From assembly GCF_014195325.1 (NCBI RefSeq), contig NZ_JACIBK010000010.1, forward strand, positions 62,001 to 126,000: a stretch of DNA of 64,000 nt, in the 5' to 3' direction. Position 1 is the first letter of the stretch; every line of letters starts with the position of its first letter. The position numbers and the translations under genes are program-made. Below are positions 54,146 to 62,831 of the stretch, piece by piece. Source of the stretch: Rhizobium sp. BK650. Its GTDB lineage: Bacteria; Pseudomonadota; Alphaproteobacteria; Rhizobiales; Rhizobiaceae. Below the pieces are notes generated by a model. It searched no databases. It worked only from the letters and a program-made list of their open reading frames with translations, and was not told the DNA's origin.

Positions 54146-54802
54146 CCTTTCCGCAGATACAGCAGCTCGCGCAGGTAAAACGACTGGAGCTTGTGCGGTG
54201 ATACCTCCTCTATATTGGCGAGCAGATGGAGATCATCGAAGACAACCTTTGACTGGTCGCCCGTGGCGAGGCTCAGAACCCGAGAAGGCTAGGCAGGAGA
54301 GGCTGCGCGGTCGTCGGATCGGGGGTCACGTTATACGTTCCGTCGCAACGGTGGAGCGCTTGCGGCAGAGACTATCAGCCCAGCCGAACCCCGTCGAGGC
54401 GAGAGCGTTCGTGAGCGTTCTCGACCACCCAATAACAGGCCATTTCCCGTCCGCCGTACCTTCCGCATCATATAGATCAAATCCTGCGTCAGGGTCGCCG
54501 ATACCTGGATCGAACGGGCCGCTCGCATAGGCACCGCGACGCATGAAGTAGTCGATTGGTTCATTGAAAAACCATATATATTTGGAGAAAGCCTTCCAAC
54601 GGAAAGAACTGAGGCGGTCGATCTAAAGAGGTTCCCTTCAGGGACAGACGAAGATCTGTCGCTGACCTCCAATATCAATCGTTGCGCATCCCGGATACCA
54701 TACAGATCGATCTCTTCTCGAGAGCGAAAAGGGGAGTGCTGTCACGTCGAAGCATTTGACTGCACTCCCCACCAGCTCGCTTGCTCTTAATCCGCCAGGT
54801 CA
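54146..54802. other. Decayed spacer without recognised gene
   Basis: No gene can be supported. The minus-strand frame near 54326-54570 (FNEPIDYFMRRGAYASGPFD, then AGFDLYDAEG) is somewhat protein-like but has no start with a ribosome site and no recognised family. Other frames are arginine-rich chance ORFs. It is probably degraded coding DNA. Confidence 0.35.
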
Positions 54803-54961
54803 TCACACAATGAGGCCTCGTGCAGAATACCTCCGGAAAAGATGCCTGGGATAGGATCGATGGACGCCATATTTCGCGGCGAGAAAGTCGATTCGCGCTC
54901 CCGCCAGGTATTCGGTCAATAATGCAATACGGCGGCGATGCGAAAGCGAAACGCGTGGCAT
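54803..54961 (-). CDS. Small helix-turn-helix-like protein
   Basis: 52 residues from the ATG at 54961, preceded by AGGA with 7-base spacing. MPRVSLSHRRRIALLTEYLA followed by GARIDFLAAKYGVHRSYPRHLFRRY looks like a single helix-turn-helix of the type found in short rhizobial DNA-binding proteins and in the N-terminus of transposase accessory proteins. Basic, no other domain. It may be a transposon-derived fragment or a free-standing small regulator. Confidence 0.45.
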   Translation of the reverse strand: MPRVSLSHRRRIALLTEYLAGARIDFLAAKYGVHRSYPRHLFRRYSARGLIV

Positions 54962-55143
54962 GAGTGAATCCTGCGATGTCGTTAATCGCCACACTCGCTG
55001 AAGGCGCAACAGATATCAACCCGTCGCGGAAGTCGGATAAGAAGCCGAGTAGGCACAAAGGCCTACTCACCTGCTGAGTTTGCAGCATCAGCGAATAGGT
55101 ACATGGCGGTTTAATTGTAAAAACACTATAGCGAGCGCAGGGC

Positions 55144-55395
55144 ATGAACGACGATGCCTCAAATATCATTCCAGCCACAGGAGCAGCGCAGTTCCCCAGG
55201 TTTTCACTGTCCGGCACGGTTACAGAGATCGATCTCCCGGAGGCCTACGATTTTGCATTCGTAAGTAAATATATAGTTTCTTTGAAGGGCAGACCGGCAT
55301 CCGACTACACCCGCGTTCAAGCGAAGGTTCGCAGTACCGAATACACGGTTTATCAATATATCCTCGTAGTCCGTCCTACGTCGTTTTCGAGGTGA
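55144..55395 (+). CDS. Small hypothetical protein
   Basis: 83 residues starting MNDDASNIIPATGAAQFPRF. Alternating polar and hydrophobic residues in FSLSGTVTEIDLPEAYDF, IVSLKGRP and TVYQYILVV suggest a small beta-rich domain. The ribosome site is weak (GCAGGGC). It uses codons less biased than the neighbouring operons, in keeping with the decayed region. No family recognised, and it could be non-coding. Confidence 0.35.
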   Translation: MNDDASNIIPATGAAQFPRFSLSGTVTEIDLPEAYDFAFVSKYIVSLKGRPASDYTRVQAKVRSTEYTVYQYILVVRPTSFSR

Positions 55396-55918
55396 AGGTT
55401 CACGCAGGTAACACCTGCACTTGAATGTGCAGCCGGTCGCCCTGCGCTTTGACGCCGCATATTGCCTCCAACGCGAGAATGGCCCTAACAACGTGCCGAT
55501 GGGCGCCGGAGCGATCATCCTTCAGATGCCGTTCTGTGGCCGCTCGCTGCTCCCCGACAGGAATTCCATCGAGGCGGAAACCAAGAAGGCTATGGTTCCA
55601 GCACTACCTATGGAAATGCTACGGGCGACCCTATCGGGGACAGAGGCTACGTCACGCGCCTCGCGGAGACACTGGGCACGCCCCTCAGCAACTGTCGAAA
55701 GCTTTGGACAAAGACAGCCATCGGTTGGTTGCTGGAAATTATGCCCGACGCGCAGCGACGCTTCCACTGTTTAATCCGACGCATGTCATTGACATGAATC
55801 CACGCAATCAGGCCCGATGACATGGGAACGCCGGTTCGTGATGGTATGGGTTGGGATTATTTCAACCGAGCAAAGTCAATCGGTACTCTGGCACTTTCAT
55901 CCGGTGCCGCGATGGTAA
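55396..55918. other. Decayed spacer with protein-like fragments
   Basis: No intact gene. One stretch at about 55686-55820 reads QQLSKALDKDSHRLVAGNYA then TLPLFNPTHVIDMNPRNQAR before a stop, which looks like the end of a real but unrecognised protein whose upstream part is scrambled across frames. No repeats or hairpins of note. Confidence 0.35.
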
Positions 55919-56161
55919 GGCCCAGCGTCAGGTGGGGTCGCCCTCTGGAAAAGCGTTGGCGATCTAAAGACGCTTCGTGATCAAGCAGATCAGGCGCTCT
56001 ACCTTGCCAAACGGGCCGGTCGTGACAGGGTCGAGATCTATGCCGATCCTCAGCTTGTGAGAGAACGCACGGCGAGCGTTAATTTACCCGGCGATAGCGC
56101 GTGTGATGCCGGCCCCTCGGGCGGAGACGTTGCGCGACACGAGCAATCACGCGTCGCTTGA
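55919..56161 (+). pseudogene. GGDEF diguanylate cyclase C-terminal fragment
   Basis: After a stop at 55916 an open frame of 80 codons contains GGVALWKSVGDLKTLRDQAD followed by QALYLAKRAGRDRVEIYAD, the last strand and helix of GGDEF domains, and ends in a low-complexity tail at 56159-56161. The GGDEF active site and everything N-terminal are missing and no start codon is evident, so it cannot make cyclic di-GMP. It is the right edge of the decayed region, about 170 bp before the oxidase operon. Confidence 0.7.
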
Positions 56162-56329
56162 CGTTTGCGCTCATCGCCGGGTACCGCACTTTTTCCAGGC
56201 AAAAGCGCTCGGGACCTTTTCAGATACGCTTGAAACGCCGTAATTGCCCATATTTTCTATCTGTGCGATAATAATCGTATTATTTTCGGAATGCGGTTTC
56301 ACGGTCGGTCGGCCCGGGGAGGGGCGGAA

Positions 56330-57148
56330 ATGGCTGTTGTGCTGGTTCTCGTCCTGATCGTCGTCGGCTCTGTGCTGTTCCACCTGTTAAGCCCTTGGTG
56401 GTGGACGCCGATCGCGTCCAACTGGAGCTATATCGACAGCACGCTCGTCATTACCTTTTGGATCACCGGCATCGTCTTTGTTGCGGTGATCTCCTTCATG
56501 GCCTATTGCGTGTTCCGCTTCAGGCACAGGCCGGGCAACCGGGCGCATTACGAACCGGAGAACCGCAGGCTGGAAGTGCTGCTGGCCTCTGGGACGGCAA
56601 TTGGTGTCGCCGCCATGCTGGCGCCCGGCCTCTTCGTCTGGAACCAGTTCATCACCGTGCCTGCCGATGCCGCATCGGTGGAGGTCGTCAGCCAGCAATG
56701 GCAGTGGAGCTTCCGCCTACCGGGTGCTGACGGAAAGCTCGGTCGCGCCGAGACGCGCGACGTTACACCCGAGAACCCGCTTGGCCTGGACAAGAACGAC
56801 GCGAACGGCCTGGACGACGTGATCGTCGAGGGCGGCGAGCTGCATCTGCCGGCCGGCAAGCCGGTACACATATTGCTTCGCTCGATCGATGTCCTCCACG
56901 ATTTCTACGTGCCGGAATTTCGCGCCAAGATGGACATGATTCCCGGCATGGTCACCTATTTCTGGCTGACGCCGACGCGGACAGGGGCCTTCGAGATCCT
57001 CTGCGCCGAACTCTGCGGTCTCGGCCATCCGCAAATGCGCGGCACCGTCGTGGTCGACAACGACGCGGACTACCAGACCTGGCTCGGGCAGCAGCAGACA
57101 TTCAACCAGCTTGCATCGTCGTCGGGAGAGCCGCCGCCGACGAACTAA
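56330..57148 (+). CDS. coxM: Cytochrome c oxidase subunit II (CoxM-like)
   Basis: 272 residues from the ATG at 56330, set by GGAGGGG 8 bases upstream; an ATG at 56291 in frame is less likely. Three hydrophobic segments near the N-terminus anchor it; the periplasmic cupredoxin domain holds the binuclear CuA site: HDFYVPEF supplies a histidine and CAELCGLGHPQM the two cysteines, glutamate, histidine and methionine. VVSQQWQWSFRLPG is the aromatic electron-entry segment. It accepts electrons from cytochrome c and passes them to subunit I. First gene of a five-gene operon ordered like coxMNOP of Bradyrhizobium. Confidence 0.93.
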   Translation: MAVVLVLVLIVVGSVLFHLLSPWWWTPIASNWSYIDSTLVITFWITGIVFVAVISFMAYCVFRFRHRPGNRAHYEPENRRLEVLLASGTAIGVAAMLAPGLFVWNQFITVPADAASVEVVSQQWQWSFRLPGADGKLGRAETRDVTPENPLGLDKNDANGLDDVIVEGGELHLPAGKPVHILLRSIDVLHDFYVPEFRAKMDMIPGMVTYFWLTPTRTGAFEILCAELCGLGHPQMRGTVVVDNDADYQTWLGQQQTFNQLASSSGEPPPTN

Positions 57149-57186
57149 GAGACGGCCGAAGGCCGCATCGAGAAAGGGAGGATATC

Positions 57187-58965
57187 ATGGTCGAGATTCC
57201 CTCTGACAGCGCAGGGATCATCCCCTCCGCTGAAGTCGAGGATGTCGAGCTCTATCACCCAAAGAGCTGGTGGACCAAATATGTGTTCAGCCAGGATGCC
57301 AAGGTCATTGCCGTACAATATGCGCTGACAGCCATCTCGATCGGTCTGGTAGCGCTGGTGCTCTCCTGGCTGATGCGGCTGCAGCTTGCGTTTCCCGGCT
57401 ATTTCGCCTTCATCGATGCCGATCACTATTACCAGTTCATCACCATGCACGGCATGATCATGGTGATCTATCTCCTGACTGCGCTCTTCCTCGGCGGCTT
57501 CGGCAACTACCTCATTCCGTTGATGGTCGGCGCGCGCGACATGGTATTCCCTTATGCAAACATGCTGAGCTACTGGATCTATCTGCTTGCGGTGCTGATC
57601 CTGGTTTCCGGCTTTTTCGCCCCTGGCGGGCCGACCGGGGCAGGCTGGACGCTTTATCCGCCGCAGGCTGTTCTGTCGGGCACGCCCGGCGGCAAGGACT
57701 GGGGCATCCTGCTGATGCTCACCTCGCTGATCGTGTTCATCATCGGCTTCACCATGGGCGGCCTCAATTATGTGGTGACCGTCCTGCAGGGGCGCGCACG
57801 CGGCATGACGCTGATGCGCATGCCGCTGACCGTCTGGGGCATCTTCACGGCAACCGTGATGGCGCTGCTCGCCTTTCCGGCGCTCTTCGTCGCCTGCGTC
57901 ATGATGCTGTTCGACCGCGTGCTCGGCACCAGCTTCTTCATGCCGGCCATCGTCGAAATGGGCGAGCAGTTGAAACATGGCGGCGGCAGCCCGATCATGT
58001 TCCAGCACCTGTTTTGGTTCTTTGGGCATCCGGAGGTCTATATCGTCGCGCTTCCGGCCTTTGGCATCGTTTCGGACCTGATCAGCACGCATGCGCGCAA
58101 GAATATCTTCGGCTATCGCATGATGGTCTGGGCGATCGTCATCATCGGCGCATTGAGCTTCGTCGTCTGGGCGCATCATATGTATGTCAGCGGCATGAAC
58201 CCGGCCTTCGGCTTCTTCTTTGCCACCACGACCCTGATCATCGCCATCCCGACGGCGATCAAGGTCTATAACTGGGTGCTGACGCTGTGGCGCGGCGACA
58301 TCCACCTGACGCTGCCGATGCTCTTTGCGCTCGCCTTCATCGTCACCTTCGTCAATGGCGGCCTGACTGGTCTCTTCCTCGGCAACGTCGTCGTCGATGT
58401 GCCACTGTCGGATACGATGTTCGTCGTTGCGCATTTCCACATGGTCATGGGGGTTGCGCCAATCCTCGTCATCTTCGGGGCAATCTATCACTGGTATCCG
58501 AAGGTCACTGGGCGCATGCTGAACGAGACGCTGGGCCGGATCCACTTCTGGATCACCTTCCTCGGCACCTATGCAATCTTCTTTCCAATGCATTACCTCG
58601 GCCTGCTCGGCGTGCCGCGCCGCTATTACGAGCTGGGAGAGACGGCCTTCGTTCCGCCCTCGGCCCATACCCTGAATATCTTCATAACAGTCATGGCGCT
58701 GATCGTCGGCGCCGCGCAGATCGTCTTCCTGTTCAATCTCGCCTGGAGCCTTCGGCGGGGCCGGGAGGCAGGCGGCAATCCGTGGCGGGCAACGACGCTT
58801 GAATGGCAGACGCCGCAGACGCCGCCTGCACATGGCAACTGGGGTAAGGATCTGCCTGTCGTCTACCGCTGGGCCTATGACTACAGCGTGCCGGGGGCCG
58901 CGGAGGATTTCATTCCGCAGAATGTGCCGGCAAGCGGCGGCGTCACACGGGAGGTTCCGGCATGA
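57187..58965 (+). CDS. coxN: Cytochrome c oxidase subunit I (CoxN-like)
   Basis: 592 residues, the haem-copper catalytic subunit. About twelve or more membrane helices. Haem and copper ligands are all visible: the low-spin haem histidine in FITMHGMIMVIY, the CuB histidine cross-linked to tyrosine in FGHPEVYIVALPAFG, the histidine pair in WAHHMYVSGM, and VAHFHMVMG with both haem histidines. It reduces oxygen to water and pumps protons across the inner membrane. AGGGAGGAT precedes the ATG, and its stop overlaps the coxO start (ATGA). An oxidase of the aa3 type is most likely. Confidence 0.96.
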   Translation: MVEIPSDSAGIIPSAEVEDVELYHPKSWWTKYVFSQDAKVIAVQYALTAISIGLVALVLSWLMRLQLAFPGYFAFIDADHYYQFITMHGMIMVIYLLTALFLGGFGNYLIPLMVGARDMVFPYANMLSYWIYLLAVLILVSGFFAPGGPTGAGWTLYPPQAVLSGTPGGKDWGILLMLTSLIVFIIGFTMGGLNYVVTVLQGRARGMTLMRMPLTVWGIFTATVMALLAFPALFVACVMMLFDRVLGTSFFMPAIVEMGEQLKHGGGSPIMFQHLFWFFGHPEVYIVALPAFGIVSDLISTHARKNIFGYRMMVWAIVIIGALSFVVWAHHMYVSGMNPAFGFFFATTTLIIAIPTAIKVYNWVLTLWRGDIHLTLPMLFALAFIVTFVNGGLTGLFLGNVVVDVPLSDTMFVVAHFHMVMGVAPILVIFGAIYHWYPKVTGRMLNETLGRIHFWITFLGTYAIFFPMHYLGLLGVPRRYYELGETAFVPPSAHTLNIFITVMALIVGAAQIVFLFNLAWSLRRGREAGGNPWRATTLEWQTPQTPPAHGNWGKDLPVVYRWAYDYSVPGAAEDFIPQNVPASGGVTREVPA

Positions 58966-59675
58966 ACGTCATGCTTATCTTCCTCGTCGCGGTCGCCGCC
59001 ATCATCATCTGGTGGCTCTCCGGACAGCGGCTGACCTCCAAGCCCTGGCTCGAAACGGGGTCCCTGCAACTGCCGGCACATGAGGGCACCCACCGGCCGC
59101 CGCTGCCGCCGGTGAAGATCGGCCTCTTCGTGTTTCTGGGTGTCGTCGGTGCGCTCTTCAGCCTTGCCGTCAGTGCTTATTTCATGCGCATGGGTTCGGC
59201 GGACTGGTGGGGGATGCCGGTGCCGCGGCTGCTCTGGGTGAACACCGCAGCACTCGCGCTCAGCAGTGCGGCGCTGCAACGGGCCAAACGTGAAGCGCAG
59301 CATGGCCGCATGGAAAGCCTGCGGCCGGCGCTCGTGACCGGGCTTGCACTTGCCGTCTTCTTTCTGATCGGGCAGATCCAGGCATGGCGGGAGCTGACCG
59401 CAGCCGGCTATGTCCTGACCGACAATCCCGCCAACAGCTTCTTCTACATGCTGACCGGCTTGCACGGCCTGCATATTCTCGGCGGGCTTGCCGTGCTCGC
59501 TCATACGACCGTCAGGGCATTTTCAGCCGACGTTCAACCCGAAAGGCTGCAGCTCAGCGTCGATCTCTCCGCCATCTATTCGCATTTCATGCTCGCCGTC
59601 TGGCTTTTGCTTTTCGCGCTCTTTGCCGGCTGGGCGAATGACTTCGTCGATCTCTGCCGCACATTGCTTAACTAG
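58962..59675 (+). CDS. coxO: Cytochrome c oxidase subunit III-like protein (CoxO)
   Basis: 237 residues with about six membrane helices. MNVMLIFLVAVAAIIIWWLSG is an extra N-terminal helix; the core carries IQAWRELTAAGYVL and NPANSFFYMLTGLHGLHILGGL, the subunit III pattern, and FMLAVWLLLFALFA near the end. With the next gene it gives two subunit III homologues, as in Bradyrhizobium coxMNOP. The start overlaps the coxN stop by 4 bp. Confidence 0.88.
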   Translation: MNVMLIFLVAVAAIIIWWLSGQRLTSKPWLETGSLQLPAHEGTHRPPLPPVKIGLFVFLGVVGALFSLAVSAYFMRMGSADWWGMPVPRLLWVNTAALALSSAALQRAKREAQHGRMESLRPALVTGLALAVFFLIGQIQAWRELTAAGYVLTDNPANSFFYMLTGLHGLHILGGLAVLAHTTVRAFSADVQPERLQLSVDLSAIYSHFMLAVWLLLFALFAGWANDFVDLCRTLLN

Positions 59676-59695
59676 GGGCTCCTCCGGAGGCGCAG

Positions 59696-60415
59696 ATGAT
59701 ACAGACTATCGGGACACACGAAGAAACAAGCCTCAGGCCATCAGGCCTGCGCGGTGTCGCGGCCGATTTCAGCTCGGATCAGCGCGCCTTTAAAACCGCC
59801 TCCTGGGGCAAGGCGATGATGTGGATCTTTCTCTTGAGCGATACCTTCGTCTTCGGCTGCTTCCTGATCGCCTACATGACCGCCCGCATGTCGACGCCGG
59901 TCCCATGGCCCAATCCCAGCGAGGTCTTCGCGCTGCATATTGGCGGTCAGGACGTTCCGCTGATCCTGATCGCCATCATGACCTTCGTGCTGATCTCAAG
60001 CAGCGGTACCATGGCCATGGCTGTCAATTTCGGCTATCGCCGCGAGCGCTATAAGACCGCGATGCTGATGCTGTTGACGGCGCTCCTGGGCGCAACCTTC
60101 GTCGGCATGCAGGCCTTCGAATGGACGAAGCTGATCACAGAAGGCGTGCGCCCCTGGGAGAACCCGTGGGGGGCGGCCCAATTCGGATCGTCCTTCTTCA
60201 TGATCACAGGCTTTCACGGCACCCATGTCACCATCGGCGTCATCTTCCTCCTCATCATCGCCCGCAAGGTCTGGCGGGGCGATTTCGACGAGGGACGGCG
60301 CGGCTTCTTCACCAGCCGGAAAGGCCGCTACGAGGCCGTCGAAATCATGGGCCTCTACTGGCACTTCGTCGACCTGGTCTGGGTGTTCATCTTCGCGTTC
60401 TTTTATCTGTGGTGA
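59696..60415 (+). CDS. coxP: Cytochrome c oxidase subunit III-like protein (CoxP)
   Basis: 239 residues with a cytosolic N-terminus of about 45 residues and about five to six helices. Subunit III motifs are clear: MQAFEWTKLITEG, FGSSFFMITGFHGTHVTIGV, and YWHFVDLVWVFIFAFFYLW at the C-terminus. It supports stability and proton uptake of subunit I. It starts 20 bp after coxO with a CGGAGGCG site close to the ATG. The second subunit III homologue of the operon. Confidence 0.92.
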   Translation: MIQTIGTHEETSLRPSGLRGVAADFSSDQRAFKTASWGKAMMWIFLLSDTFVFGCFLIAYMTARMSTPVPWPNPSEVFALHIGGQDVPLILIAIMTFVLISSSGTMAMAVNFGYRRERYKTAMLMLLTALLGATFVGMQAFEWTKLITEGVRPWENPWGAAQFGSSFFMITGFHGTHVTIGVIFLLIIARKVWRGDFDEGRRGFFTSRKGRYEAVEIMGLYWHFVDLVWVFIFAFFYLW

Positions 60416-60422
60416 GGTCGTC

Positions 60423-60785
60423 ATGAGCGAGACAACGCATGTACAAACTCAAACGGCGCATGCACAGGCACATAGCGGACAGCAGCATCCGATCCGGCTC
60501 TATCTCCTCGTCTGGGGCCTGCTCTTCGTGCTCAGCGCCGGCTCCTATATGGTCGATTATCTCGGCATCCAGGGCTATCTCAGGTGGACGCTAATCCTTG
60601 TATTCATGATGCTGAAAGCCGGGCTGATCGTCGCCGTCTTCATGCATATGGCTTGGGAACGGTTGGCGCTGGTCTACGCCATCCTGCTGCCGCCGCTGCT
60701 GGTGCTGGTTTTCGTCGCGCTGATGGCGTCGGAATCGCATTACACGATCTTCACCAGGCTTGCCTTCTTTGGTGCTGCGCAGTAG
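60423..60785 (+). CDS. Cytochrome c oxidase subunit IV-like protein
   Basis: 120 residues with a polar 25-residue N-terminus and three membrane helices (LYLLVWGLLFVLSAGSYMV, LILVFMMLKAGLIVAVFMHM, ILLPPLLVLVFVALM). The central MLKAGLIVAVFMHMAWE is the signature of prokaryotic cytochrome c oxidase subunit IV (CyoD/CtaF class). It lies 7 bp after coxP and ends the operon. The family is known to help assembly of subunit I. Confidence 0.87.
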   Translation: MSETTHVQTQTAHAQAHSGQQHPIRLYLLVWGLLFVLSAGSYMVDYLGIQGYLRWTLILVFMMLKAGLIVAVFMHMAWERLALVYAILLPPLLVLVFVALMASESHYTIFTRLAFFGAAQ

Positions 60786-61028
60786 ATGCCGATCGCCGAA
60801 AGAAACCCCCACAGGGCTGCTTTTTGTTCCACGTGCGGGGAGTTGACGCCAGGTGTGTGGACATTGCCCGATGCATGCCTAAGTTTGCGTTCAAAGATCA
60901 AAAGGTCATCCTCCCGGACAACCCCGTCTCTCAGAACGAACGTCGTCTTTGTTCAAGCTTGCTTGCTCGACCGGCATGACCTTTCCACGCCCTAGGTGTC
61001 GGTCGTGCCAGGTTGAAACGACAAGGTG

Positions 61029-61430
61029 CTATTCCGTCCAATCTTCGACTGATAGTCCGGCAATCCTGCCAAATTCTTTGACATTGTTGGTAATAACGGT
61101 CAGCCGCCGGGCCTTCGCTTGCGCCGCGATCAGCGCATCGAATGGGCCGATCGGTTGGCCTGTGGCTGCTAGCCCCGCACGAATTTCTCCGGCTGCATTC
61201 GCATCCTGCTCATCAAACACGAGCAAGGGAAAATCCTGCGCGAGCAGACGAATTGTTTCGAGATTGAAAGCGACCTTCCGGCTTTTATAGGCGCCATAGT
61301 AGAGTTCGTGGAGAACGATCGAAGACAGTCCGATTTCGCCCTCGTTGCTCGCGAGGATGCGCCTTGCAAGCTGTTCGGAACGACCAGCGACAAGTGAAAT
61401 CAAGGCGTTCGTATCGATCAGATAGCGCAT
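61029..61430 (-). CDS. vapC: PIN-domain toxin ribonuclease
   Basis: 133 residues of normal VapC length. Acidic metal-binding residues of the PIN domain are present: YLIDTNALISLV (first aspartate), LHELYYGAYKS (glutamate), PIGPFDALIAAQA (aspartate), and VITNNVKEF near the end with asparagine. It would cleave RNA, in characterised members usually initiator tRNA or 23S rRNA, unless bound by VapB. The start overlaps the antitoxin stop by one base, the standard antitoxin-first arrangement. Confidence 0.93.
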   Translation of the reverse strand: MRYLIDTNALISLVAGRSEQLARRILASNEGEIGLSSIVLHELYYGAYKSRKVAFNLETIRLLAQDFPLLVFDEQDANAAGEIRAGLAATGQPIGPFDALIAAQAKARRLTVITNNVKEFGRIAGLSVEDWTE

Positions 61431-61690
61431 CAGCGAAAAAGCTCGTCAAGACCCGGGCGCTCCTCGGCGTCCGGTTGACCGCGTTCTTGCTGTACGAAAT
61501 CCTCGCTGAAGCGGCGACTTAATGCCTTCCGCAGAAAACCCCAGCGCTCTTTTGTGCTTGCGATCGGACGCAGAATAACTGCGTCACCCTCCCGGGTGAT
61601 TTCAAGTTCGTCGACGTCGAAGCGAAACTCCTTTGGCAAGCGCACCGCTTGCGAGTTTCCCGACTGAAATACTTTTGCGAACTGTGCCAC
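61430..61690 (-). CDS. vapB: AbrB-type antitoxin
   Basis: 86 residues. An N-terminal SpoVT/AbrB DNA-binding domain (AKVFQSGNSQAVRLPKEFRF, ELEITREGDAVILRP) precedes an acidic C-terminal tail (ERPGLDELFR) that should fill the toxin active site. It neutralises VapC and represses the operon with it. A palindrome at 61704-61725 lies 14 bases upstream of its ATG, as expected for autoregulation. Confidence 0.92.
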   Translation of the reverse strand: MAQFAKVFQSGNSQAVRLPKEFRFDVDELEITREGDAVILRPIASTKERWGFLRKALSRRFSEDFVQQERGQPDAEERPGLDELFR

Positions 61691-61703
61691 TGGCAGCTCC
61701 CTC

Positions 61704-61725
61704 GTATATACATAAATATATATAC
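61704..61725. promoter_or_regulatory. Palindromic operator candidate of vapBC
   Basis: GTATATA (61704-61710) and TATATAC (61719-61725) are perfect inverted repeats around an 8-base AT spacer. It is the only strongly AT-rich stretch nearby, probably overlaps the -10 region, and is well placed for VapBC binding. Confidence 0.55.
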
Positions 61726-62065
61726 TATGCAGTAGGTAATGGAAACCGTCAATTTGACCGAACGCCGCCTGTCAAGGCGCTCGGACACATTGGGAAGGCG
61801 GATGGCTCCGCGATAAGCTGCTCGGGATTATTCGCCTCACCCTTGCAAAAGCGGGATTGTTCCCCACAGCAGATCGACGATTGCTTATCTCTAATAAATC
61901 CCTTGGCCAGTGAATAGCCGCTTGGGGTAGGCGAATTGTTGGGCGGGGCAGCAAGAGGCGCTCCGGAGGGATCAGTGCGAACGCGCCTATGATGAGAGAG
62001 CGAGAAACTGAACAAGGTTGGCTGTCATTCTCAAGAGCTCATGGCAGCCCGCTCAGGGACATGGG
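61726..62065. other. Spacer without recognised gene
   Basis: About 340 bases between vapB and the end of the RraA-like gene. Open frames here have no ribosome sites and are serine- or proline-rich chance translations. No hairpin with a T tract was seen. Confidence 0.4.
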
Positions 62066-62812
62066 CTAAGTTGTCCTCGGGCGGTTTGTTTTGCGCCACG
62101 CTTCGTATTCTTGGCGCGCATCGTCATGAAGCGGATAGTAACGCTGCAACGACCCGCCCTCCATTAGCTTCGTTCGAGAGAACCCCTCCCACTCGTGATG
62201 CTTTTGCGACTCCTCGATCACCTTCGCGGCCATAGCGGCTGGAACCACCACCACTCCGTCGTCGTCGGCAACGATGATGTCTCCAGGGATGACCGTGACA
62301 CCGCCGCAGGCAATCGGAACGTTGACGGCATTTGGATAGATGCTGGTCTGAACATGGTAATTGGGTGTCCAGCCCCGCAGCCAGAGCGCGAGATCCAGCT
62401 TTTCGACATTGGGCCGATCGCGCATGCAGCCATCGATCACGATGCCGGCGCCGCCTCTGCCTTTGAAGTAGGTCGACATCATATCGCCGAAGACGCCTGA
62501 ACTCATGTCCCCGCGCGCGTCGACCACCACTACATCGCCCTCTTGCACGTGATAGAGCACATGGCGGTGCAACTGCGTCTCCGGATCTGCATATTCTCCC
62601 TCGGTGAAGAGGTCCGGCCGTTGCGGCATGAATTGAAGCGTCAGCGCTGGCCCGACGATCGACTTCCCGCGAGTCTGCTGCACCGGTCCGACCATGTGAG
62701 GGTTGCGGAAGCCCATGTGGCCAAGCGTGCCGGAAACCGTGGCTGCGCCGATATCCTTAAGGGCGTCGATCAGCTCTTTAGGCGGTCGGGTAATGTCTGG
62801 CGTATGTGTCAT
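62066..62812 (-). CDS. RraA-like / HMG-aldolase family protein
   Basis: 248 residues, longer than RraA (about 160) through N- and C-terminal extensions. The family signature is GIVIDGCMRDRPNVEK near residue 125 (the G-x-x-x-x-D-G-x-x-R-D pattern), followed by VTVIPGDIIVADDDGVVVVPA. Members with this metal-binding motif cleave 4-hydroxy-4-methyl-2-oxoglutarate or decarboxylate oxaloacetate, or act in sugar acid breakdown; RNase E inhibition is unlikely for this long form. It lies 19 bp downstream of a sugar acid dehydratase gene, so a catabolic role is favoured. Confidence 0.85.
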   Translation of the reverse strand: MTHTPDITRPPKELIDALKDIGAATVSGTLGHMGFRNPHMVGPVQQTRGKSIVGPALTLQFMPQRPDLFTEGEYADPETQLHRHVLYHVQEGDVVVVDARGDMSSGVFGDMMSTYFKGRGGAGIVIDGCMRDRPNVEKLDLALWLRGWTPNYHVQTSIYPNAVNVPIACGGVTVIPGDIIVADDDGVVVVPAAMAAKVIEESQKHHEWEGFSRTKLMEGGSLQRYYPLHDDARQEYEAWRKTNRPRTT

Positions 62813-62831
62813 TTTAGCTCCGGAGGATGAA

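Noticed and set aside
57145..58833. 562-codon minus-strand frame opposite coxN
   Set aside because: Shadow frame of a strongly biased gene: highly charged, no recognisable domain, and coxN has all its haem-copper ligands.
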